A stretch of DNA of 41,666 nt, from NCBI GenBank assembly GCA_020832055.1, contig JAFIFL010000006.1:1-41666 (forward strand). Reading direction: 5' to 3'. Below the pieces are notes generated by a model. It was not told the DNA's origin. It did no database searches and was given only the letters and a program-made list of their open reading frames with translations. The translations under genes were made by a program, and so were the position numbers. This DNA is from Gammaproteobacteria bacterium. Its GTDB lineage: Bacteria > Pseudomonadota > Gammaproteobacteria > Pseudomonadales > Azotimanducaceae. Positions within the stretch are counted from its first letter, which is position 1; every line of letters starts with the position of its first letter. Below are positions 16,080-25,077 of the stretch, piece after piece.

Positions 16080-16583
16080 TCAATCCCCGAGCAAGGCCCG
16101 GGCCCGATCCACCGCCACGACGATCTCGTCCATGGAGGCCCGCACCCGCTCGGGAAGTTCGTCCATGGCGGCCATCTCTGCCCTGCCCCGTACCACGGCC
16201 AGCACGTTGGCAAGGTCGTGGACGAGCTTGCGATCGATGGCGCCGCCGGGATCGCCGGAGCCGATCACCAGGCAGGCACCCTGCCCATGCACGATGGAAA
16301 ACAGCGGCAGCGCAGCATGGTCGACTCGAACCCGGATCAGGCCGCCGCGCAGAGGGTCGCCCATCACCTCGAGCACGTCCTGCAGACGCTGACCCACAGC
16401 GTCCCCGGCAAGGCCCAGCGCGCTGCGGGCGGGCTCGGTCAGTTCGAGCAATCGGGCCTCCGCATCGAGGGCCAGCCAGGGTACGCTGCCTGGAAGCGGC
16501 GGCGCTGCCGATGCAAGCTGCTGCTCCAGTTCCAGCAAGGTCTGGCGGATGCGGGCGATGGCAGTTGCTTCGGCGGTCGGCAT
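16080..16583 (-). CDS. Histidine-kinase-like protein with a DHp-type His motif but no ATPase domain
   Basis: About 167 residues. The N-terminal two thirds look like a degenerate PAS-type sensor (PWLALDAEARLLELTEPARS, then DVLEVMGDPLRGGLIRVRVD). The C-terminal 50 residues read DRKLVHDLANVLAVVRGRAE, which resembles the H-box helix of hybrid sensor kinases (VAHDFNNLL-type), and end ARALLGD. The protein stops there: no N, G1 or G2 box is present in the remaining sequence. It could be a phosphotransfer or dimerisation partner for another kinase, or a remnant. The start is uncertain: ATGs at 16583, 16613 and 16649 are in frame and none has a clear ribosome site. It diverges from the alcohol dehydrogenase gene. 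Confidence 0.6.
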   Translation of the reverse strand: MPTAEATAIARIRQTLLELEQQLASAAPPLPGSVPWLALDAEARLLELTEPARSALGLAGDAVGQRLQDVLEVMGDPLRGGLIRVRVDHAALPLFSIVHGQGACLVIGSGDPGGAIDRKLVHDLANVLAVVRGRAEMAAMDELPERVRASMDEIVVAVDRARALLGD

Positions 16584-16665
16584 CCGAGCATTCTGGCACA
16601 GGGTCTGGGGCATCGGAATGGCAAGCTGACTGCCTCGAACCCCGCCCATTCAACGGAGAATTGTC

Positions 16666-17832
16666 ATGATCGCCCAGATTCACCTGCCTGCGGCCCTCCA
16701 TATCGGCGGCGGTGCCATAGGCGAGCTGCCGAACCTGCTGCGGCGTCTCGGCATTCAGCGGCCGCTGGTCATCACCGATCCGGCCATGGTCGAACTCGGA
16801 CATGTAGGACGCCTGACGGCGATTCTCACCGATGCCGGTTGTCCGGCCAGTGTCTTCGACGCCACGGAGCAGGAGCCGAGTTCGGCCTCCATCGATCGCG
16901 GCGTGGCTTTCTGGCGCAATGGCGATTTCGATGGACTGGTGGCGCTGGGCGGCGGCAGTCCCATCGACTCAGCCAAGGCCATCGGCGTGCTGGCCCATCA
17001 TGGTGGTCGCATGCGCGACTACGCCGTCCCTCACGACGTGGAACACTCGGGCATTCCTGTGATCGCCATTCCCACTACTGCCGGAACCGGCTCAGAAGCC
17101 ACGCGCTTCACGGTCATCACCGACTCGGACAGCCACGAGAAGATGCTCTGTCGCGGCAATGCCTTTCTGCCCACCGCAGCCATCGTCGATTACGAATTCA
17201 CCCTGACCGCACCCGCACGCCTGACCGCCGACACGGGCATTGACGCCCTGACCCACGCCATCGAGGCCTACGTCTCACGCCGCGCAAGTCCGTTCACGGA
17301 CGATCTTGCACTGGCGGCCATGGGCCACCTCGCTGCCCACATCGATCGCGTCTGCGTCAGAGCCGACGACCGGGATGCACGCGCAGCCATGATGCTCGGT
17401 GCGACGCAGGCCGGCATGGCATTCTCAAACGCCTCCGTGTGTCTGGTGCACGGCATGTCGAGGCCGGTGGGTGCCCTGTTCCATGTCCCCCACGGACTGT
17501 CCAACGCCATGCTGCTGCCGGCCGTCACGCGATTCTCCGCGGATGCAGCTCCCGAGCGCTACGCACGCTGTTGCCTCGCGATGGGCTGGTGCGAAGCGGC
17601 GACGCCTGCGGAAGAAGCCGTGGAGCGGCTCGTGGCGGGGCTGATTGCCCTGAACAGGCGCCTGGAAGTGCCTGACCCGAAGGCCTTCGGCATTGAGCGC
17701 GACGCCTGGTTCGGTCAGTTGGAGCACATGGCCATGCAGGCCGAGGCGTCCGGGTCGCCCGCGAACAATCCGCGGATACCGACCCGGGCGGAGATGGTGG
17801 CGCTGTATACCGAGGTGTGGGGAAACGCCTGA
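16666..17832 (+). CDS. Iron-containing alcohol dehydrogenase
   Basis: A 388-residue group III (Fe-dependent) alcohol dehydrogenase. The NAD(P)-binding loop is GGGSPIDSAKAIG (residues 95-107), followed by PTTAGTGSEAT. The metal ligands are Asp193, His197, His262 and His276 in GIDALTHAIEAY, LVHGMSRP and VPHGLSNAML. It interconverts an alcohol and an aldehyde or ketone; the substrate cannot be set by sequence alone. ATG 16666 is preceded by GGAGAATTGTC. It ends just before a perfect 22-nt palindrome that probably terminates transcription. Confidence 0.94.
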   Translation: MIAQIHLPAALHIGGGAIGELPNLLRRLGIQRPLVITDPAMVELGHVGRLTAILTDAGCPASVFDATEQEPSSASIDRGVAFWRNGDFDGLVALGGGSPIDSAKAIGVLAHHGGRMRDYAVPHDVEHSGIPVIAIPTTAGTGSEATRFTVITDSDSHEKMLCRGNAFLPTAAIVDYEFTLTAPARLTADTGIDALTHAIEAYVSRRASPFTDDLALAAMGHLAAHIDRVCVRADDRDARAAMMLGATQAGMAFSNASVCLVHGMSRPVGALFHVPHGLSNAMLLPAVTRFSADAAPERYARCCLAMGWCEAATPAEEAVERLVAGLIALNRRLEVPDPKAFGIERDAWFGQLEHMAMQAEASGSPANNPRIPTRAEMVALYTEVWGNA

Positions 17833-17834
17833 AT

Positions 17835-17856
17835 CGGGCACCCGATCGGGTGCCCG
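17835..17856. terminator. Perfect 22-nt palindrome between convergent genes
   Basis: CGGGCACCCGA is followed directly by its exact complement TCGGGTGCCCG. It lies between the alcohol dehydrogenase stop and the stop of the convergent small gene, the usual place for a bidirectional terminator. There is no T-run, so termination might need other factors. Confidence 0.5.
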
Positions 17857-17860
17857 GCGA

Positions 17861-18136
17861 TCAATGCTGCGTGGCTTGACGCGATACCGGCGTGGGCCAG
17901 TCTTCGGGGGGCAGAATCTGCGCGTGCCCAGGTTCAGGATAGGGATCACTGGCGCGGGCGCGCTCGATGTGGAGCAGATTGTATCCGCGCTCGAACGGAA
18001 CCAGGACAGCGCCATGGAGGGCGGCATCGCCCATCGCATCGTCCATGGCATCTTCGTAGAACGGAACAAAGACCTTCACTTGCGACTCCAACCAGCCCGA
18101 ATGGCACACAGCAAACCATGCCTGCGGTGAATTCAT
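17861..18136 (-). CDS. Small protein of unknown function (91 aa)
   Basis: I do not recognise a family. The product is 91 residues, acidic and soluble, with no signal peptide or membrane helix. It starts MNSPQAWFAVCHSGWLES and has an acidic stretch FYEDAMDDAMGDAALHG, then a Pro-rich end (SDPYPEPGHAQILPPEDW). Ordinary residue composition and its place between a terminator-like palindrome and a 234-bp promoter-sized gap support it as a real gene. The ribosome site before ATG 18136 is weak. It diverges from the response-regulator gene, so it could share regulation with it. Confidence 0.5.
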   Translation of the reverse strand: MNSPQAWFAVCHSGWLESQVKVFVPFYEDAMDDAMGDAALHGAVLVPFERGYNLLHIERARASDPYPEPGHAQILPPEDWPTPVSRQATQH

Positions 18137-18370
18137 GCCGAGTTCCGATGGAGATCTCTGCGCGAATCATGGAGGCAATCTGCAGAGCCCGGCGCAGACT
18201 GGCGTTGCGCAAGCCTGGCGGATGACGGGCAGGGTGACGCGCGGGGCGACGTGACGCGACGCCATCGGTCGGAATCGCTAACATGAACGGGTCTGAAGGG
18301 TTCCGCGGCGGGCTCGCCAGACAGCCTGGCCGACCACATCCAGGCCGTGCACACAGAGGAAGAACCGCTC

Positions 18371-19078
18371 ATGCCAAAGAGCATTGCGATCGTCGAGGAC
18401 GACGCAGATCAGCGCGAAAACTACCGCGACGCCATCACCAAGAAAGGTTACTCCGTCCGCGCTTACGGCAGCCGCCGGGAGGCGCTCGCCGGGTTCGACG
18501 ATTCGCTGCCGGATCTGGTCATTCTCGACATCATTCTCGGTGAAGAGGTGGATGCCGGCTTCGAGTTGTGCCGCGATCTGCTGGCGCGATCGCCATCACT
18601 GCCGGTGATCTTCCTCACCGAACGCATCGAGGAGATCGACAAGATCTCCGGCCTGCGGCTGGGTGCCTGGGATTATCTGCCCAAGCCCATTTCCCTCGAT
18701 TATTTGGCAGAGCGGATTTCGTCCCTGCTACGCATCAACGCAGCCCGCGACCAGAACAGCAGCAACGGAACGCCATCCCAGAGCGGACGCAGGATCGGAG
18801 AGCTGATGCTGGACCAGGAGGCCCTCCTTGTGGCCTGGAAGGGTCAGCAGATCGATCTCTCCGGGACGGAGTTCCGCATGCTCGCCAAACTGGTCCGGGT
18901 ACCGGGGCACGCTGTCAGCTACGAAACGTTGATGAACGCCACCATGCAATCGCTGGTCACGAACAACACCATCAACACTCACATGCGCAATATCCGCAAG
19001 AAGTTCGAACGGGTCGATCCTGAATTCGCTTCCATCAAGAGCGAATACGGATACGGTTACCGGTGGGTGGCCAAGTGA
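18371..19078 (+). CDS. pdsR: OmpR-type response regulator, resembling the proteobacterial dedicated sortase system regulator
   Basis: A 235-residue two-domain regulator. The receiver (residues 1-115) has acidic IVEDDAD, phospho-acceptor Asp53 in LVILDII, Thr83 and Lys105. After a linker comes an OmpR/PhoB winged helix (about 140-235) with LSGTEFRMLAKLV and the ending SEYGYGYRWVAK. The insertion LGEEVDAGFELCRDLLAR and the GTEFRML region remind me of the regulator family described next to marine proteobacterial sortases (from memory; no search was run). ATG 18371 with GAGGAAG upstream is preferred over an ATG eight codons earlier. Its stop overlaps the kinase start (GTGA). Confidence 0.75.
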   Translation: MPKSIAIVEDDADQRENYRDAITKKGYSVRAYGSRREALAGFDDSLPDLVILDIILGEEVDAGFELCRDLLARSPSLPVIFLTERIEEIDKISGLRLGAWDYLPKPISLDYLAERISSLLRINAARDQNSSNGTPSQSGRRIGELMLDQEALLVAWKGQQIDLSGTEFRMLAKLVRVPGHAVSYETLMNATMQSLVTNNTINTHMRNIRKKFERVDPEFASIKSEYGYGYRWVAK

Positions 19079-21258
19079 GCACAAAGGGCCAGCGTGGACC
19101 GCGGCTCAGCACCAAGCTGATGCTGCTCGGGCTTGCCTTGCTCATCGTCCCCTGGTTCAGCTTTCGCCATCTGGTGCAGATGGAGTCGTTCCTCATCCAG
19201 GGGCAATCCCAGGCTCAGCTTCTCACCGCCGAGGGCATCTCCACGCTGCTCAACGGTCGTGAGGACCTGTTCAATGATCTGCCCCTGAGCCTCGATGGCT
19301 TCGAGGCACTGTATGCCCACCCCCTGCCCAACCCGATCCGGATCGATGCCCGCGAGAGCGACTGGGCTGAACTCACGGACCGCTGGCAGGTGTTCGGGGC
19401 CGGCAGCGAACCGCGCAGACTGGCTGCGGATGAGGAGCCGCTGCACGCGCTTCCGAACGGCGCCTTTCACCTGCTTCTCGGCGAGCGCGGCAACCAGCTG
19501 TATGCGTTTCTGAGGGTTCGCGATGCCTCACCGGTATGGCGCAACCCCAATCTTCTGCGCCTGGACAATGCCGACCACGTCCGCTTGAGCTACGTGAACG
19601 ATCAGGATGAGGAGGGTCGACTGCAGATCACCATGCAGGGCCCTGGCGTGACCACCGCCTATCACATGGATGCCGAATGGAAGTTTGCCGAGCATGGCCT
19701 GCCGGAAAACCGGGTCCAGGGTTTCGTCGAGACGACGTCCTATGGATACAACCTGGAGTTCCGCATGCCGATGAGCATGCTGGGTTCGCGCCGCCTGTTC
19801 GGGCTCGCCGTTGTCAACGTTGATGATCCCGAGTCACGCGTGATACGCAGCATCACTCAGACCCTGCCCAAGTCCGGCAGGGAAAATTTCCATCTGGTGG
19901 CCCTGCGCTCGCCCGAAGTCCTGAACATCGTCCAGGGCCTCGGCTACTCCGGAGCCAGGATTCTGGTGATCGACTCCCAGCGCCGGGTCCGCGCCGAGGC
20001 GGGCAGTGCGCTGGAAGCCTCCACTTCGGAGCGTTCCGGGTACCGATGGCTGGAGCATGTTTTCGATGCCTTCCGACCGCGCGTACGAACCAGCACCGAT
20101 CTCGTTCCGAGCGACAGTGAGCAGGGGCTCATCACCGTCGGCGGACAGGTCATTGATGCAGCCCTGCGCGGGGAACCAAGTGCCGTCAGACGTCGGCGCG
20201 AAAGCGGCGCCGAAGTGATCATGGCGGCCCATCCGATCGTATCCAGGGATCGGACCATCGGCACCGTCGTGGTCGAGCAGAACACCGACGACATTCTCGA
20301 TCTCCAGCGGGATGCCCTCGCACGCATCGTCCTGGTGTCTGCCGCCAGTCTCCTCGCGGTGTTTGTTGCATTGCTCGCGTTCTCTGTCCGGCTGGCATGG
20401 CGCATCCGTCGCGTAGGATCCGAGACGACCAACGCCATCGATCAGCATGGCCGACTCAAGACCAGCCAGTTGCACCACGAGATCAATGCCGGTGATGAAA
20501 TCGGCGATCTCGCGCGCAGCGTCTCCAACATGCTCACGAAGCTGCATCAGCACAACAAGTTTCTGGAGAACATGCCCCGAACCCTGAGGCATGAGATCAA
20601 CAACCCCCTCAACGCTGTCTCCACATCGCTGCAGAACCTGGAGCAGGAGCTCTCCGCCATGGAGGGCAACAAGTACCTGGAGAGCGCCAAGCGCGGGGTC
20701 ATGCGCATCGGGGTGATCGTTCAGAATCTGGCGGATGCGGCCAACCTCGAGGAATCCCTGGAATCAGAAGAACTCGAGACTGTCGACCTGCAGGAACTGC
20801 TCGACAGCTATGTCAGCAACTGCCGCAATGCCCACCCGGAATGCAGCTTCGTGTTCCGGGGCTCTGCGGGCGCTGCGCCCGCCCGGGTGGCGGATTACAG
20901 GATCGAGCAGCTGCTCGACAAGATCATCGACAACGCGGTGGACTTCCACTGGCCCGGCAGCCCCATCCGGGTGAGTCTGGATGTCCTGCGCGACAGCATC
21001 GAGATCACGGTTGCCAACCGTGGGCCGCTGCTGCCACCGGACATCGAGAAGAGCCTGTTCGACTCCATGGTGTCTCAGCGCGTAGCCACCCGGGACAATC
21101 GCCTGCACTTCGGTCTCGGTCTCTACGTCGTACGGGTGATCGCCGAACGCCACGGCGGCAGCGCCCGGGCCAGCAATCTGGCCGACGGTTCAGGGGTGTC
21201 CGTGACGGTGTCACTTCCCCTCGCACCGGCACAGTCCCGCCTGCGGGCTGCCGGCTGA
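19075..21258 (+). CDS. pdsS: Membrane sensor histidine kinase with CBM9-like periplasmic domain, resembling the dedicated sortase system kinase
   Basis: A 727-residue kinase. TM1 is at about 14-30. A large periplasmic part (about 31-415) opens with YAHPLPNPIRIDARESDW and contains a beta-rich region like a family-9 carbohydrate-binding/DOMON module (DNADHVRLSYVND, YGYNLEFRMPMSMLG). TM2 is at about 417-440, then HAMP-like and DHp regions with the phosphorylated His506 in RTLRHEINNPLN, and an ATPase domain with KIIDNAVDF and HFGLGLYVVRVIAERHGG. GTG 19075 overlaps the regulator stop, so the pair is coupled. The architecture matches what I recall of the marine sortase kinase family (TIGR03785). 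No sortase or target gene is in the window. Confidence 0.75.
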   Translation: MSTKGQRGPRLSTKLMLLGLALLIVPWFSFRHLVQMESFLIQGQSQAQLLTAEGISTLLNGREDLFNDLPLSLDGFEALYAHPLPNPIRIDARESDWAELTDRWQVFGAGSEPRRLAADEEPLHALPNGAFHLLLGERGNQLYAFLRVRDASPVWRNPNLLRLDNADHVRLSYVNDQDEEGRLQITMQGPGVTTAYHMDAEWKFAEHGLPENRVQGFVETTSYGYNLEFRMPMSMLGSRRLFGLAVVNVDDPESRVIRSITQTLPKSGRENFHLVALRSPEVLNIVQGLGYSGARILVIDSQRRVRAEAGSALEASTSERSGYRWLEHVFDAFRPRVRTSTDLVPSDSEQGLITVGGQVIDAALRGEPSAVRRRRESGAEVIMAAHPIVSRDRTIGTVVVEQNTDDILDLQRDALARIVLVSAASLLAVFVALLAFSVRLAWRIRRVGSETTNAIDQHGRLKTSQLHHEINAGDEIGDLARSVSNMLTKLHQHNKFLENMPRTLRHEINNPLNAVSTSLQNLEQELSAMEGNKYLESAKRGVMRIGVIVQNLADAANLEESLESEELETVDLQELLDSYVSNCRNAHPECSFVFRGSAGAAPARVADYRIEQLLDKIIDNAVDFHWPGSPIRVSLDVLRDSIEITVANRGPLLPPDIEKSLFDSMVSQRVATRDNRLHFGLGLYVVRVIAERHGGSARASNLADGSGVSVTVSLPLAPAQSRLRAAG

Positions 21259-21993
21259 ATGGCGGACGAAAGCCCCAAAACAGCCCTGGTTTTCGGTGCT
21301 TCAGGCACTCTCGGCAGGGCGCTCTGCCACGCCCTGTCGCAGCGGAGCAGCATTGATCTGCTGATCGGTACCGGTCGGTACCGCGACCGGATCCCCTCAG
21401 AGTGCGAGCCCGTTGTGCTCGATGCAGCCGATCCCGCAGGGGTCCAGGCCGCCTGCGCGGAAATACGTCAGCTGACGGATCGGCTTGATCTGGTGATCTA
21501 CTGCATCGGCGTTTTGCACGACTCCGACCATGGTATTCATCCTGAGAAACGGCTCGAACAAGTCGATGCCGAGACCATGAGCCGGCAATTTGCCGTCAAC
21601 GCCACCGCACCACTGCTGCTGGCACGTGAACTGTCAGCCCTGCTGCCGCGACGGGATCGATGCATCTGGGCGCATCTGTCAGCCCGGGTCGGCAGCATCG
21701 GCGACAATCATCTTGGCGGCTGGTACAGCTACCGCGCCAGCAAGGCTGCGCAGAACATGATCACCCGAACCCTGGCCATCGAGCTCGGCCGTCGCCACCG
21801 GGGGCTGGCCTGCGTCGCCTTGCATCCCGGAACTGTCGCCTCGCCCCTGTCTGCGCCCTTTCGCAGCAGCGAAGCGACCGGCGTGATGACACCGGAGGCC
21901 TCCGTGTCACACCTCCTCGCTGTGATGGACGGCCTCGACGCTGGATCGAGCGGGCACTTTTTCGCCTGGGACGGCAGCGAGATTCCCTGGTGA
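21259..21993 (+). CDS. SDR family oxidoreductase
   Basis: A 244-residue short-chain dehydrogenase/reductase. The cofactor loop is VFGASGTLGRALC (residues 11-23), followed by LDLVIYCIGVLHD, VNATAPLLLARELS and the catalytic pair in YSYRASKAAQNM (Tyr and Lys four apart). The style matches C-factor (CsgA)-like SDRs. The ATG follows the kinase stop with no gap (TGAATG), and its own stop overlaps the next start, so it is the third gene of a coupled four-gene unit. The substrate is unknown. Confidence 0.9.
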   Translation: MADESPKTALVFGASGTLGRALCHALSQRSSIDLLIGTGRYRDRIPSECEPVVLDAADPAGVQAACAEIRQLTDRLDLVIYCIGVLHDSDHGIHPEKRLEQVDAETMSRQFAVNATAPLLLARELSALLPRRDRCIWAHLSARVGSIGDNHLGGWYSYRASKAAQNMITRTLAIELGRRHRGLACVALHPGTVASPLSAPFRSSEATGVMTPEASVSHLLAVMDGLDAGSSGHFFAWDGSEIPW

Positions 21994-22583
21994 ACGCCGC
22001 TGGCGACATCCCCCTCGAAGAGCTGTTAGCCGATGCGCGTGCCTGCACGGCCTGCACCGACCTCCCACTCGGACCCCGGCCTGTCCTGCAGGCCGCAGCC
22101 GGCGCCAAACTCCTGATTATCGGGCAGGCCCCCGGCACCCGGGTGCATGCCACCGGCGTTCCGTGGAATGATCGCAGCGGTGACAACCTCCGGGAGTGGA
22201 TGCAGGTGGACTCGGCGGTCTTCCATGATCCAGCCCGGATCGCCATCATCCCGATGGGGCTGTGCTACCCGGGTCGAGGCGCATCAGGCGACCTGCCTCC
22301 GCGCCCGCAGTGTGCGCCACGCTGGCATCCGACTTTGCTGGCCGGCCTGCCGGATGTGGCGCTCGTGCTGCTGGTCGGCAGCTACGCCCAGCAGCGTTAT
22401 CTGGGCAGCCATCCGCAGGGGGTCAGTGGCCGGGTGCAGAGCTTTGGAGCCTACTTGAAGGAAGGATGGTTTCCGTTGCCGCACCCGTCGCCCCGCAATC
22501 GGCTTTGGCTGCGGCAGCGCCCCTGGTTCCTCGAAGAGGTCGTGCCGGCACTGCGCCGACAGGTGCATGCACTGCTGCGGTGA
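21990..22583 (+). CDS. Uracil-DNA glycosylase superfamily protein
   Basis: A 197-residue protein with the uracil-DNA-glycosylase fold: motif A-like IIGQAPGTRVHATGVPWNDR (about residues 43-62) and motif B-like LPHPSPRN near residue 166. The N-terminal CTACTDLPLGPRPV has the Cys pair seen in family 4/5-type members, but the full four-Cys Fe-S set is not evident. It may excise uracil, or be one of the many uncharacterised superfamily members. The GTG at 21990 overlaps the SDR stop (GTGA), which decides the start; the same frame is open further upstream only as a shadow of the SDR gene. Confidence 0.85.
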   Translation: MNAAGDIPLEELLADARACTACTDLPLGPRPVLQAAAGAKLLIIGQAPGTRVHATGVPWNDRSGDNLREWMQVDSAVFHDPARIAIIPMGLCYPGRGASGDLPPRPQCAPRWHPTLLAGLPDVALVLLVGSYAQQRYLGSHPQGVSGRVQSFGAYLKEGWFPLPHPSPRNRLWLRQRPWFLEEVVPALRRQVHALLR

Positions 22584-22725
22584 CCGCCGACATTGATCCC
22601 CTGCTGCGGTTCAACGAAGCCTGGCCGTCGCGCCCTGCTTCCCGGCGCGCTCCGTGCGACGGCACTTCGCTACCTGCGAAATGCGTCCACGGCGCACCGA
22701 CGTGGCCGAAGCAGTCGGATCGGGC

Positions 22726-23643
22726 TCAGGCGATGCCGAAGCGAGCGTCGATGGCCAGGTTGCCGTCGCAGACCAGTCGGCCCTGTTCCACCAGATACAC
22801 GACGGCGGCATACACTGAGCGTGCAGCAGCCGGGTACATGAACTCGGGATAATCCGCATACATCTTCGGGACCATGTCGCGAATCTGCTCCACACCAGAC
22901 TCGACACAGGCGAGGATCTGCTGCTCCCGCTCCCGGCGATGAGCAATGTAGGCCGCAACGAAGGGCTTCGGCGACTCGATGGCCGGGCCATGGGTCGGCC
23001 AGTACCGCACATCGTCACGGTCGAGCAGCAGGGTCAATGAATCCATGTAGGAGCGCATGTCGCCGTCGGGCGGGGATATCACACTCGTGGACCAGCCCAT
23101 GACGTGATCCCCCGTGAACAGGGTCCGCTCTTCGCGCAGCTGGTAGCACATGTGATTGGATGTGTGGCCGGGCGTATACACGCACTCCACCGACCAGCCG
23201 TCGCCTTCGAGGACCTGACCGTGACGCACCTCGTTGTCAGGCCTGAAATCGCGGTCCGCGCCCTCCTCCACCTGTACGTCATTGCCACCGGCGAGATCTG
23301 TCGTCCGGCCGGACCCATGGGGGCCGTAGGCATACGTCGGAGCATCGCTGAACTCGCGCAGCCGCCGACAGCCCGGCGAATGATCCATGTGGCAATGGGT
23401 CACCAGGACGTGGCTGATCTCTTCATTGCCAAGGGCCGCCTGCAGAGCGTCGATGTGCTCGGGAATGTCCGGGCCGGGGTCGATGACGGCCACCCGCCCT
23501 CTGCCGAGGATGTAGGTCCCGGTTCCGTGCAGAGTGAATGGGCTCGGATTGTGGGCGATCACCCGCCGGATCATCGGCGAGAGCTGATCCACCACACCGT
23601 ACTCGAACGACATCTCCCTGCGATAAGGGATCTTTACTGACAT
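22726..23643 (-). CDS. MBL-fold metallo-hydrolase, LACTB2-like
   Basis: A 305-residue metallo-beta-lactamase-fold protein. The metal motif is THCHMDHSPGCRR, with further ligands in YTPGHTSNHMCYQL and LFTGDHVMGW, and the C-terminal His in YWPTHGPAI. A C-terminal winged-helix-like region (about 240-305) ends in VYLVEQGRLVCDGN, as in LACTB2/glyoxalase II-like hydrolases. The substrate may be a thioester or RNA, as for relatives; I cannot say which. ATG 23643 has CAGGAG 8-9 nt upstream; the frame opens 23 codons earlier without a site. No signal peptide is seen. Confidence 0.9.
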   Translation of the reverse strand: MSVKIPYRREMSFEYGVVDQLSPMIRRVIAHNPSPFTLHGTGTYILGRGRVAVIDPGPDIPEHIDALQAALGNEEISHVLVTHCHMDHSPGCRRLREFSDAPTYAYGPHGSGRTTDLAGGNDVQVEEGADRDFRPDNEVRHGQVLEGDGWSVECVYTPGHTSNHMCYQLREERTLFTGDHVMGWSTSVISPPDGDMRSYMDSLTLLLDRDDVRYWPTHGPAIESPKPFVAAYIAHRREREQQILACVESGVEQIRDMVPKMYADYPEFMYPAAARSVYAAVVYLVEQGRLVCDGNLAIDARFGIA

Positions 23644-23838
23644 GCTGCCACTCCTGAGGAACAGACCCGCGCCTCGCCGTACCCTACTGCAGTCGGAACG
23701 TGCAGTGGGCACGGCAGGCTCGAGGAGGAATCGGGTACCCGCCCAGTCACGATCACGTCATCGTCCGGGCCCGCAGGGGCTGAGGACATGAGCATGCGCC
23801 GGGACTGATGAGCCGGAGCTGAATCGGTCGGTGAGCCA

Positions 23839-25026
23839 TCACAGGACGAACATGAACAGGCCCGCCAGGATCGCCCCTGCACCCATGAAGCCCACCAGCA
23901 TCCACACCCAGGGCGGCAGACCGCCCTCGCCCCGGGTCAGGCGCTGAATACTGTCGTAGACGAACTCCACGGAACCCACCCGGAGAATGTCGCCAGGGAC
24001 CAATTCCGCATCGTCGACAGGTTTGCCGTTGAGCATCGCACCGCGGGCGCCGTCCAGCTGCCGCACCCGGCAGTGTCCCCCGGAAAGAAAGATTTCCAGG
24101 TGCTGCCGGGATACGGCTGGATGATCGATCCAGATGTCGCACTCCACGCCGCGACCGACGAGAATGCGTCCAGGCTCGAGATGGATGAGGTTGCCTTCCA
24201 GAGGACCAGACCTGGCCAGCAGTGCCGGTGCAGCTGGATCCACCGGCCCGCCCCCACTGTCCGGACCTTCCGTCCCCGACTCCATGACCACGGTTCTGGG
24301 CGGCGCCGGCGATGCTTCCGAGCGCGTATCCACCGTCGCCGCCAGGACGGAAGCCGGTGGGCTCTCGGGTGCATGGACCACGGGGGACAGCGTTGGCGGC
24401 GGGCTGCGCGCCGGGGGCGCAGACTCGACACCACGCGGACTTCGGTCAGGCGGCGGCAGCGTGGCCGACTCGCCCGTGAGATCGAAATCCCCAGCGCCTT
24501 CTCCATCCGTGTCCAGGTCGAAATCGGGGTCATCCAGAGGCGGCAGAGACGGCTCATCCGTCACAGGGTGCATGGGCTGGGTCAATGCAGGGTTCCGCGG
24601 CGTGGCCGGCGGACGCTCCTGCTCGAAGCGGGCAGGTCCCGTGACATCTCTGACTTCCATTTCGGCTTCAGCGGGCGGGGCGGAGTCGGGGAGCTCGAGG
24701 CCTGTGGCGTTGGGGTCTCCGTCGATCCGCGGCGCGATAGCCTCGACGAAGTAGTCGAATGCATCGAAGGTGACACAGTCGCCGGGGGCGAGGCGCATGG
24801 GCCGGGTCAGCCGCTCGCCGTTGACGAACGTACCGTTGGCGGAGCCGAGATCCTCGACCATGAGTCGCCCGGACTCCAGCCAGAGGCGTGCATGGCGTCG
24901 AGACACGAAGCCTTCCGGCAGATACAGGCCGGCCTGCCTGCTGCGGCCGACGATAGTATCCCCCGACACCTCGAACGGCGCATGCCCACCTTGTCGTACA
25001 AGCCGCCAGCTTGCGCTTGATCCCAT
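23839..25026 (-). CDS. Membrane-anchored protein with two FHA domains
   Basis: A 395-residue protein with an FHA domain at each end of a long linker. FHA1 (about 10-95) has IVGRSRQAG, VSRRHARLW and LGSANGTFVNG. FHA2 (about 275-365) has ILVGRGVECDIWI, AVSRQHLEIF and an altered final loop GARGAMLNGK. The 180-residue linker is acidic and Pro-rich, with many Thr/Ser as possible kinase targets. One C-terminal membrane helix (about 373-395) anchors it, with both FHA domains in the cytoplasm. FHA domains bind phospho-threonine. The gene follows the Ser/Thr kinase gene by 51 bp on the same strand, so it is probably the kinase's substrate or docking partner. Confidence 0.9.
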   Translation of the reverse strand: MGSSASWRLVRQGGHAPFEVSGDTIVGRSRQAGLYLPEGFVSRRHARLWLESGRLMVEDLGSANGTFVNGERLTRPMRLAPGDCVTFDAFDYFVEAIAPRIDGDPNATGLELPDSAPPAEAEMEVRDVTGPARFEQERPPATPRNPALTQPMHPVTDEPSLPPLDDPDFDLDTDGEGAGDFDLTGESATLPPPDRSPRGVESAPPARSPPPTLSPVVHAPESPPASVLAATVDTRSEASPAPPRTVVMESGTEGPDSGGGPVDPAAPALLARSGPLEGNLIHLEPGRILVGRGVECDIWIDHPAVSRQHLEIFLSGGHCRVRQLDGARGAMLNGKPVDDAELVPGDILRVGSVEFVYDSIQRLTRGEGGLPPWVWMLVGFMGAGAILAGLFMFVL

Positions 25027-25077
25027 GCGTACTCTCGTATTGCGCAGCAGGAGTCGACGGGCATCGTTGCCCGTAAA

